Positions 1-5,632 of a stretch of DNA of 7,509 nucleotides are shown here, in pieces (the stretch's first letter is position 1; each line of letters starts with the position of its first letter). The notes below the pieces were generated by a model. The model was not told where the DNA came from. It was given only the letters and a program-made list of their open reading frames with translations, and ran no database searches. This stretch comes from CAIOSQ01 sp044359885 (GTDB lineage Bacteria > Pseudomonadota > Alphaproteobacteria > CACIAM-22H2). A program made the position numbers and the translations under genes. The stretch lies in NCBI GenBank assembly GCA_044359885.1, contig JBIKLI010000218.1, positions 1-7,509 of the forward strand, written 5' to 3'.

Positions 1-722
1 AGCGCCGCAGACTGCACGAGGTCGCGCCGCCCGGCGAGCATGCCGGATGCCTGGGGCCCACCGATCGCCTTGCCGCCGGAAAAGCAGACCAGATCCGCTC
101 CCTGATCGATGAAGCGCCGCAGATTGGCGGCGGGCGGCATCTGGCCTGCCGCATCGACGATCACCGGCAGCTTGTGTCGTCGCGCAACCGCGACGATCTC
201 GGACAGTGCCGGTTCCGAGTTGCGCTGCGCCAGCCAGAACAGCGCGACGGTCGCGGGGGAAATCGCGGCTTCGTATTCCCAGGGTTCCGCATCGCGGACG
301 CCGGCACCGGAGAACCGGTCGGGAATCCCGACCTCGACGAGCTTCGCGCCAGCCTGACGCAGCGACCGGTCGTAGAAGTTGCGCTGGCTGCGCGCCATCA
401 CGATCTCGTTCGGCATGCCATCCGTGTCGGGCAGCCGGTTCATCCGGGAGAGATCCATGCGTGCCAGGCAGGCCGCGGCGGCCAGCATGAGCGCAGCCGC
501 GGCGCCCGCCGTCGCCAGCCCCGCTTCGGCGCCGGTCGCGCGCGCGATCGCCTCGCTCGCGCGCCCCTGGAGATCCAGGATCTGGACGCAGGCGCCCGAT
601 GCCTCCGCCATCGCAGCGGCGACTTCGGGGCGCATGGGATTTCCGGACAAACGCGTCGAGGGTCCGGCGGCGTTCACGATGACCGGAACGCCAAGACGGT
701 CGTAGATCGTCGAGTTGATCAT
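1..722 (-). CDS. SelA/DgaE-like PLP-dependent enzyme (aminotransferase class V fold), 3' end outside window
   Basis: The visible N-terminal 240 residues match the SelA-like branch of fold-type-I PLP enzymes, which includes L-seryl-tRNA(Sec) selenium transferase and D-glucosaminate-6-phosphate ammonia-lyase (DgaE). Seen in order: the N-terminal strand VIVNAAG (about 14-20), a Gly/Ala cofactor-phosphate loop ATAGAAAAL (70-78), the NFYDRSLRQAGAKLVEVG block (115-132), Asp190 in VIVDAAGQMP (expected to contact the pyridine nitrogen) and Lys218 in FSGGKAIGGPQ (expected Schiff-base lysine). It is probably cytosolic. The start at 722 is chosen because its ATG overlaps the TGA of the upstream M81 gene (ATGA) and a G-rich ribosome binding site (GGGGGCAGG) precedes it. 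The C-terminal part lies beyond position 1. A true selenium-transferase role is unlikely, as a second family member and peptidase-like genes lie alongside. An ammonia-lyase or related beta-elimination role is inferred; the substrate is unknown. Confidence 0.88.
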   Translation of the reverse strand, partial: MINSTIYDRLGVPVIVNAAGPSTRLSGNPMRPEVAAAMAEASGACVQILDLQGRASEAIARATGAEAGLATAGAAAALMLAAAACLARMDLSRMNRLPDTDGMPNEIVMARSQRNFYDRSLRQAGAKLVEVGIPDRFSGAGVRDAEPWEYEAAISPATVALFWLAQRNSEPALSEIVAVARRHKLPVIVDAAGQMPPAANLRRFIDQGADLVCFSGGKAIGGPQASGMLAGRRDLVQSAA

Positions 723-2182
723 CCTGCCCCCAGTGGATCGGGATCGAGCGGCCAGAGTGGACGACGCACGCCCTTGTAGGTCGCGGTCGCGTAGTCGATC
801 GGCGATGGTCCGGGCGCGGCCGCCCGGATCACCTCCGCCGCGATCGGACCATACGCGGCATGGAAATGGTTGTGCGACTTGAGGACCACGACGTGGCGGG
901 ACCGGGGATCGATACCGAGCCCCGTGAACAGGTCGGTGCCCAGCGCCTGCGTACGTTTCGAACAGAGCACGACGTCGATGCCGGCGACGCTGATGGCCGC
1001 CGCGTCGCCCAGATGATCGATCGCGCCGCCGAAACTCTGGGTCGCGTCCGGCGCGAGCGCCGTGACCGTCACGGCCGCATCGACCGGTTCTCCCGAATTC
1101 GGCCCCATCTTGGCGCCGAACCGAAGCGGCAGATCCGCGCCGACGCCGGCGGAGAAGCACATGCGCACGGCCATGGGATCCCAGAGGGGGCCAAGACAGG
1201 CCGAACGCGCGCCACGCGACAGCAGCAGCTTCAGGATGAAGGTCGAATCGCCAGGGCTGCCGGCGCCGGGATTGTCGGCGCTGTCGGCGATCACCACGGG
1301 CCCCTTGGCGCTCGCCAGCGCCCGATCGACCGCGGCCTCGATGGTGTCGAAGCGCAGCGCGATCTCGGCGCGCATCGCATAGAGTTCGCGCCCGAGCCTT
1401 TCGGCGAGTGCGTCGCCTGCGGCCTTGCGGTCGTCGGTCACCACCAGGACCTTGTACGTGGTCTCCGGAAGATCGGCGAGGGCGAAGCAGTGGCCGATCG
1501 ACACCGAAAGGATGCCGTCGCGTCCCTCGAGCGCCTTCACGCGCCGCACGAAGCCCGCGAGGGGCTCGCGGTTTGTCGGCGAGGACAGGATCATGCGGCA
1601 ATCGAACACCGACATCACCGGCCGGACCCGGCCCTGCGCCGCCCGGGCGGCCATCTCGACGAGTTCTTCGGCCCGTTCCATGAAGTCGGTATGCGGCGTT
1701 TCCTTGTAGCAGACGAGGATGTCGGCCGACCCGAGCATCGCCGGCGTGATCGTGCCATGGGGGTCGAGCTCGGCGCCGATGACGCAGCTCCCGCCCACGA
1801 TCGCGCGCGCGCGGGCCAGCAGGTCGCCCTCGCAATCGTCGTAGCCGGTCGCCATCATGCCGCCATGCAGCCCGAGGACGACCATGTCGAGCGGCATTGC
1901 CGCGCGTATCTGCGCGAGGATCTCGTCGCGGAGCTGCTCGTAGACCGTGCGCACCACCCGCCCCGCCGTCGTCGCCGTCGCGCAGAGCCCCTCGATCAGC
2001 GTCCAGCCTTCGGCGGCGGCCCGGCGGCGCGCAACCCAGAGCGGGGCGGTCGAAATCGTCGGGTATGGCGGGTGTTCGCCGGGCGGCGCGTAGAGGCGGT
2101 CGCGGAAATCCTGCATGCCCGTGAGAAGCGGCGATGCCGGGTTGGTCTCGGCCGCGAGCGTGGCCGTGAAGACGCGCATCAT
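719..2182 (-). CDS. M81 family metallopeptidase-like protein (MlrC-like), second paralogue
   Basis: This protein of about 487 residues belongs to the M81/MlrC family. MlrC itself is the zinc enzyme that cleaves linearised microcystin to its tetrapeptide and Adda; most relatives have unknown substrates. Numbered from the ATG at 2182: the N-terminal AAETN motif has Glu12, LGLHGGM carries His106, ELDPHG carries Asp140 and His142, and YKETPHTD carries His164. The Asp-x-His pair and the later His are the expected metal ligands. The C-terminal MlrC domain holds DNPGAGSPGDST (303-314) and KSHNHF (435-440). Length is normal for the family. The reading frame stays open upstream to 2386, but that extension overlaps the preceding gene and is basic and featureless. 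The double ATG at 2182/2179, after GGAGCAGGA, gives the family-typical N-terminus; 2179 is an equally possible start. The stop overlaps the next gene's start (ATGA). No signal peptide is visible, so it is likely cytosolic. Confidence 0.92.
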   Translation of the reverse strand: MMRVFTATLAAETNPASPLLTGMQDFRDRLYAPPGEHPPYPTISTAPLWVARRRAAAEGWTLIEGLCATATTAGRVVRTVYEQLRDEILAQIRAAMPLDMVVLGLHGGMMATGYDDCEGDLLARARAIVGGSCVIGAELDPHGTITPAMLGSADILVCYKETPHTDFMERAEELVEMAARAAQGRVRPVMSVFDCRMILSSPTNREPLAGFVRRVKALEGRDGILSVSIGHCFALADLPETTYKVLVVTDDRKAAGDALAERLGRELYAMRAEIALRFDTIEAAVDRALASAKGPVVIADSADNPGAGSPGDSTFILKLLLSRGARSACLGPLWDPMAVRMCFSAGVGADLPLRFGAKMGPNSGEPVDAAVTVTALAPDATQSFGGAIDHLGDAAAISVAGIDVVLCSKRTQALGTDLFTGLGIDPRSRHVVVLKSHNHFHAAYGPIAAEVIRAAAPGPSPIDYATATYKGVRRPLWPLDPDPLGAG

Positions 2183-2247
2183 TCCTGCTCCGCTCTGGAT
2201 CGCCGCCATGGCGACGGAACTGTCCGGCGTCCGGGGGCCCGTTTCAT
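2179..2247 (-). other. 22-codon mini-ORF bridging the two M81 genes
   Basis: Between the two M81 genes an ATG at 2247 overlaps the upstream stop (ATGA). It opens a 22-codon frame, M-K-R-A-P-G-R-R-T-V-P-S-P-W-R-R..., that ends in a TGA at 2181-2179, inside the double ATG of the downstream gene. Ribosomes could therefore be handed across the 61-base gap by two successive stop/start overlaps. The GGAG ribosome binding site of the downstream gene lies inside the mini-ORF. The peptide is basic with no recognisable domain, and no good ribosome binding site precedes its ATG. If translated, its role would more likely be coupling than a functional product. It may simply be chance in GC-rich DNA. Confidence 0.25.
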
Positions 2248-3758
2248 CGCGCCAGACGCGTGTTGATCGCCTTGCCCGCTTCGAAATCGGGGGAAAACCC
2301 GTCGTCCCATGGATACAGCGGCCGGCTGATGTTCGTCCATGGGAGCCGACGCAGGTTGTGGGTCTGCGGTCCTGGCGCGTCCACAAGGAACGCCGTCGCG
2401 CCCGGGTAGGCCTTTACGTAGTTTCCGACGGTCTTCGAAACGATGAACTTGAAGCCGCGCACGTCCAGGCCTGCGCCGACGAACTGCTCGTCGCCGTACT
2501 CGTAGCTGGAAACCGAACAGCAGACCACCCGCGCCCCGCCGATGCGCAGCACGGCGGCCTGTCCCATGCTCGCCGTGACACCCTTGGCGATGCCCATCGC
2601 ATAGGTGAAGCGCCCGTCGCAGAGCGCTTCGACCCGGGCGCTCGCCTGGACGGGGGCGCCGTACATCGGCGTGATCTTGTTCCCGATCCGCGCCTCGATC
2701 GTGGCGCCGATGCCTGCGGCGCGCGCCTGCTGCACCGTCTCGGCATCGTTGACGAGGATCGCGGAGGCCGCGTCCGGCGCGATCGCCAGGAGCGACGCGA
2801 GCACCGCAGCGCTGTCGCCGGCGGCACCGCCGCCGACGCAGTCGCCGGCATCGACGAGGATGACCGGCGCGTCGGGAACCTCCAGCCCGCGCCGGATCGC
2901 GTCCTCGATCGGCACAAGGTCGACCTCGAAGCGGTGGCGTCGCTCCCATCCCGCCCGGGCGATCGCAAGCGCGGCGCGATCGGCGGCGCCGGCGTCGCCG
3001 TCGGCGATCGCCACGCCGCGGAAGCCGATATCGGGCCCATCGAACTTGGAGAAGGTGGGGAAGTAGCTGGCCGAGACGACCGTTCCCGCGCTCTCGAAGC
3101 CGCGCGCCAAGTCGAAGATGTCGGACATCGGCCGGGCGCTGGTGATCTGGCGTACGCCGGGGATCATCATCGGCGCCTTGCGCATCGCCATGACCGGACG
3201 GATCTCGCCGGCGAGGGTGCGCAGCAGCAGTCCGATCGCGCGCCCGCCCGTCTCGTACGTGTCGTCATGCGGGTAGAGCTGGTAACCGACGATCAGGTCG
3301 GCCAGCGCCACCATGCGGGGGGTGACATTGGCATGAAGATCGCAACTGACCGCGATCGGTACGTCGCCGGCCAGTTCGCGGACAGCCGCAAGGATGTCGG
3401 ATTCGGCGTCCTGGCTGGTCTCGGTCATCATCGCGCCGTGCAGGGCGAGATAGATCCCGTCCACCCGGCCGGCGGTGCGCAGCGGCGCCAGCAGCCTCTC
3501 GCGCAGGACCTCCCAGTCCTCGCCCCGCAGAACACCGCCCGCCATGCCGTGTGCGGCGTAGAGCGGCACGGGCTCGGCGTCGCTTGCGACCAGTGCGGCG
3601 ATGGCGCCCGCCATCTCCGTGCGCGTGTCGCGCAGCCCGGTGATCAGAGCCTCGCCGGCGAGGCTGTAGGTCTTCTCGAAATCGGCGACGGTCGTCGGAC
3701 GGGGGGCGAAGGTGTTCGACTCCAGCATCAGCGACCCGATGGCGATGCGCTTCGTCAT
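2244..3758 (-). CDS. M81 family metallopeptidase-like protein (MlrC-like), first gene of leftward operon
   Basis: This 504-residue protein has the complete M81/MlrC layout. The N-terminus MTKRIAIGSLMLESNTF carries the family's E-x-N motif (Glu13, Asn15). YLALHGAM holds His107, SCDLHANVT holds Asp140 and His142, and YPHDDTYETGGRA holds His164; the Asp/His/His set is expected to bind zinc. The C-terminal domain starts near 295 with VILVDAGDCVGGGAAGDS, where the family's usual D-N-P-G-G-G is D-C-V-G-G-G, and ends with THNLRRLPW and an aromatic PLYPWDD stretch. Start choice is firm: AGGAGG ends six bases before the ATG. It heads the leftward operon and is followed by a divergent paralogue and a SelA-like enzyme. 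The family hydrolyses small peptides or amides, but the substrate here cannot be read from sequence. No signal peptide is seen. Confidence 0.93.
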   Translation of the reverse strand: MTKRIAIGSLMLESNTFAPRPTTVADFEKTYSLAGEALITGLRDTRTEMAGAIAALVASDAEPVPLYAAHGMAGGVLRGEDWEVLRERLLAPLRTAGRVDGIYLALHGAMMTETSQDAESDILAAVRELAGDVPIAVSCDLHANVTPRMVALADLIVGYQLYPHDDTYETGGRAIGLLLRTLAGEIRPVMAMRKAPMMIPGVRQITSARPMSDIFDLARGFESAGTVVSASYFPTFSKFDGPDIGFRGVAIADGDAGAADRAALAIARAGWERRHRFEVDLVPIEDAIRRGLEVPDAPVILVDAGDCVGGGAAGDSAAVLASLLAIAPDAASAILVNDAETVQQARAAGIGATIEARIGNKITPMYGAPVQASARVEALCDGRFTYAMGIAKGVTASMGQAAVLRIGGARVVCCSVSSYEYGDEQFVGAGLDVRGFKFIVSKTVGNYVKAYPGATAFLVDAPGPQTHNLRRLPWTNISRPLYPWDDGFSPDFEAGKAINTRLAR

Positions 3759-3764
3759 GCGGAT

Positions 3765-3770
3765 CCTCCT
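3765..3770 (-). promoter_or_regulatory. Shine-Dalgarno site AGGAGG of the first M81 gene
   Basis: A perfect AGGAGG on the minus strand sits six bases upstream of the ATG at 3758. This fixes the start of the first M81 gene and predicts strong translation initiation. Confidence 0.85.
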
Positions 3771-3790
3771 GGCACGTCCTGCGCCTCTGG

Positions 3791-3836
3791 CCGCGGCGGG
3801 CCGTCCGCGTCGTGCGCCGCCGCCCGCCTGCCGCGG
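3791..3836 (-). other. GC-rich stem-loop in the leader of the leftward operon
   Basis: GGCGGGC (3795-3801) is complementary to GCCCGCC (3822-3828), and outer CCGC/GCGG arms (3791-3794, 3833-3836) could extend the stem across an internal loop. It lies about 20 bases upstream of the ribosome binding site in the predicted leader of the leftward operon, so it could affect translation or RNA stability. In DNA this GC-rich such pairings arise easily by chance, and no riboswitch family is recognised. Confidence 0.25.
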
Positions 3837-3904
3837 TCGATGGCAAGAAACTCGGCGCGGCGGCGAGACAATTTCGGGAGCCCCCGTTTCGTCGCCGGGT
3901 TTCG

Positions 3905-3922
3905 ATCGCCCAGCCTAGCGAT
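3905..3922. promoter_or_regulatory. Possible operator: short inverted repeat at the leftward transcription start
   Basis: ATCGC (3905-3909) and GCGAT (3918-3922) form an inverted repeat with an 8-base spacer. It overlaps the edge of the predicted leftward -10 box and the expected transcription start. That position would suit a repressor site, but the arms are only five bases and no regulator gene is visible in the window. Confidence 0.2.
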
Positions 3923-3948
3923 GATATTTTCCTCTGCGGCGCCGTCAA
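3921..3948 (-). promoter_or_regulatory. Predicted sigma-70-type promoter for the leftward operon
   Basis: On the minus strand TTGACG (3948-3943) and TATCAT (3926-3921) are separated by 16 bases. Each hexamer matches the sigma-70 consensus at five of six positions. It is the only clearly AT-rich patch in the divergent region. It points leftward toward the M81 gene at 3758 and predicts an untranslated leader of roughly 155 bases. It has not been tested, and promoters in high-GC alphaproteobacteria can deviate from this consensus. Confidence 0.5.
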
Positions 3949-3967
3949 GCACCGTGGCCGTCGCCGC

Positions 3968-3996
3968 TTGACCGCGACGCATCGGCGCGATGGAGT
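3968..3996 (+). promoter_or_regulatory. Weak candidate promoter for the rightward genes
   Basis: TTGACC (3968-3973) is a good -35 match, and TGGAGT (3991-3996), at 17-base spacing, is a poor -10 match (three of six). It points at the PLP-enzyme gene starting at 4046 and would give a leader of about 40 bases. With the leftward candidate it would make a back-to-back promoter pair about 20 bases apart. Confidence 0.28.
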
Positions 3997-4045
3997 GTGG
4001 CGCGCAATCCGCCGCGCAGCCGCGGCATGGGGAGAGATCGCTGCC

Positions 4046-5557
4046 ATGAACCCAGCCTCGCCGGCCCGTCCCGGCGCAAACGCCGACCCTTTCGACGCGT
4101 TGGGCGTGCGCAGCTTCATCAACTGCTGCGGATCGCGCACGATCTACGGCGGCAGCCGGATGCCGGATGCCGTGATCTCGGCGATGGTGGCGGCGTCGCA
4201 GCGTTTCGTGAACCTGCCCCAGCTCTTCGAAGCTGCCGGGCGGCGCATCGCCGAACTGGTCGGCGCCCCGGCGGCGCTGATCGCGTCGGGCGGCTCGGGC
4301 GCGTTGTTCGTCGGCGCGGCAGCCGCGGCGACGCTCGGCGATCCTGAGCGCATCGCCGGTCTGCCGCGCATCGACTGGCCTCGGCGCTTCATCGTCACGC
4401 CGCGCGGCTCGCGCTTCTCCTATGATCATGCGATGCGCGCCACCGGGCTTGAGATCGTCGAGGCGGGAACGCGCGCGGAGATGGCCGATGCGATGGCGAG
4501 GGCGGCTCTGGTGCATGTCCTCGGCACCGCGGATCCGACCGCGCCGCTGAAGCTCGAGGACTGCGTCGAGCTGGCGGGTCCGCACGGTGTGCCCGTGATG
4601 GTCGACGCGGCCTCCGAGTTCCTCAAGCGCCCGGATCCATATCTTGCGCGCGGCGCGTCGATGGTCGTCTATTCGGGCGGCAAGTATCTGCGCGGACCGC
4701 AGTCGACCGGGCTGCTGATCGGCGAGGCGCGCTGGATCGCCGCGGCCGCGATGAACGCGTCGCCGCGACCGGGGATGGGACGGCACCTCAAGGTCAGCAA
4801 GGAAGAGATCGCAGGCCTCGTCGCCGCGATCGAGCTATGGGCGACCCAGCGCGATCCGGCGCGCGAGCACGCCGCTTGGCGCGCCGAACTGGCGCAGTTG
4901 GCAGCCGCGGCCGAGCTCTGTCCTGGGGTCTCGTGCGAGCCGATCGACTGGAAGGGGCCCGAGGAGCCGACCCCGCGGCTGCGCGTCGCCTGGGACCGGG
5001 CGCGCATCGCGATCGACGGTCCCGAGTTGCGCCGGCGGCTCGCCGCGGGCGAGCCCGCGATCCAGGTCGACGACCGGTTCGCCCGCGAGGCGTCGATCAC
5101 GATCCTGCCGCTCAATCTGCAGCCTGGCGAGGCGCGCATCGTCGGCCAGCGCATCGCGGCCGAGCTGGCCGCGGCGAGCGGCCAACGGCCGGAGGTGCCG
5201 GCCATCGCCGCGACGGTCGACGTCGCCGGCGGCTGGCGGGTCACGCTGCATCTTGCCGCCGGCGAGACCGAGCATGGCTTCGATCTGCACCAGGACGGCG
5301 CCATCCTGTCCGGGCATCATCGCCTCGCGAGCGGCGCCAGCGCGCCGATCGAGGGGCGCGTCGAGGGCGACGTCGTCCGGTTGGCGAGCGAGCATCGTGC
5401 GGGCGGCGGCGGGCTCGCTTACGGCTTCGTCGGACGCCTGCGCGACGGCGCGCTCGCCGGAACGGCTGAGCTGGGCACGACGATGCCCGGCGACATCGTC
5501 AATCTCGTCAACCGGCGCCAGTACGGCGAGGCGAGCTGGCGGGCCGTACGCGCTTAA
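4046..5557 (+). CDS. SelA-like PLP-dependent enzyme with C-terminal beta-rich domain
   Basis: The 503 residues comprise a fold-type-I PLP domain (about 15-375) and an extra C-terminal domain. In the PLP domain, IASGGSGAL (79-87) is the phosphate-binding loop, PRGSRFSYDHAMRATG (119-134) corresponds to the family's substrate/cofactor block, Asp187 sits in VMVDAAS, and Lys213 in YSGGKYLRGPQ is the expected PLP lysine. Residues about 387-503 are rich in alternating hydrophobic/Gly patterns (WRVTLHL, LSGHHRL, IEGRVEGDVVRL, YGFVGRL, YGEASW). They look like a small beta-barrel; I recall similar tails on other predicted SelA-like enzymes, but this is not checked. The ATG at 4046 is chosen because GGGGAGAGA precedes it and the fold begins about 15 residues later; the open frame continues to 3812 without family-like sequence. 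An ammonia-lyase or elimination role on a small amino compound is inferred. It is distinct from the partial paralogue at the left edge. Confidence 0.88.
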   Translation: MNPASPARPGANADPFDALGVRSFINCCGSRTIYGGSRMPDAVISAMVAASQRFVNLPQLFEAAGRRIAELVGAPAALIASGGSGALFVGAAAAATLGDPERIAGLPRIDWPRRFIVTPRGSRFSYDHAMRATGLEIVEAGTRAEMADAMARAALVHVLGTADPTAPLKLEDCVELAGPHGVPVMVDAASEFLKRPDPYLARGASMVVYSGGKYLRGPQSTGLLIGEARWIAAAAMNASPRPGMGRHLKVSKEEIAGLVAAIELWATQRDPAREHAAWRAELAQLAAAAELCPGVSCEPIDWKGPEEPTPRLRVAWDRARIAIDGPELRRRLAAGEPAIQVDDRFAREASITILPLNLQPGEARIVGQRIAAELAAASGQRPEVPAIAATVDVAGGWRVTLHLAAGETEHGFDLHQDGAILSGHHRLASGASAPIEGRVEGDVVRLASEHRAGGGGLAYGFVGRLRDGALAGTAELGTTMPGDIVNLVNRRQYGEASWRAVRA

Positions 5558-5567
5558 TCGTTGGAGA

Positions 5568-5595
5568 CGACGGGAGTTTGCGGGAAACTCCGTCG
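5568..5595 (+). other. Stem-loop between the PLP enzyme and GGT-like genes
   Basis: In the 75-base gap, GGAGTTT (5573-5579) and AAACTCC (5585-5591) form a perfect 7-base stem around a 5-base loop. It extends by CGAC/GTCG (5568-5571 and 5592-5595) with one bulged G at 5572. No T-run follows, so a classical intrinsic terminator is unlikely. It could be an mRNA processing or stability element that tunes the ratio of the two products, or a DNA operator of 19 bases or more. Confidence 0.5.
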
Positions 5596-5619
5596 CGGAA
5601 CCGGGGATCACCCGAAAGC

Positions 5620-5626
5620 GGAGGGG
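5620..5626 (+). promoter_or_regulatory. Shine-Dalgarno site GGAGGGG of the GGT-like gene
   Basis: GGAGGGG ends six bases before the ATG at 5633. It decides that start over the in-frame ATG at 5561, which lies almost on the upstream stop codon and would add 24 residues without family similarity. Confidence 0.8.
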
Positions 5627-5632
5627 AACGAC

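Noticed and set aside
1..722. Calling the partial gene selA (selenocysteine synthase)
   Set aside because: There is no selB or selC-like tRNA nearby, a second SelA-like enzyme lies in the same locus, and DgaE-type metabolic relatives share these motifs.
860..2266. Open frame of 468 codons on the plus strand antisense to the second M81 gene
   Set aside because: Same reason: an antisense shadow with Arg/His/Gly-biased composition and no motif.
2183..2386. 68-residue N-terminal extension of the second M81 gene
   Set aside because: It overlaps the end of the first M81 gene, has no family similarity and no ribosome binding site, whereas the ATGATG at 2182/2179 has one and yields the normal M81 N-terminus.
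3872..3904. Three TTTCG copies at 3872, 3887 and 3900 in the divergent region
   Set aside because: The motif is only five bases and the spacing is uneven (15 and 13), so chance is a sufficient explanation.
2115..3971. Open frame of 618 codons on the plus strand antisense to the first M81 gene
   Set aside because: It is a shadow of an M81 gene that has all family motifs and a perfect ribosome binding site. The product is low-complexity and recognises nothing.
3812..4045. 78-residue N-terminal extension of the rightward PLP enzyme
   Set aside because: The added sequence is Arg-rich, covers the predicted promoters and lacks SelA-like features. The ATG at 4046 has a ribosome binding site.
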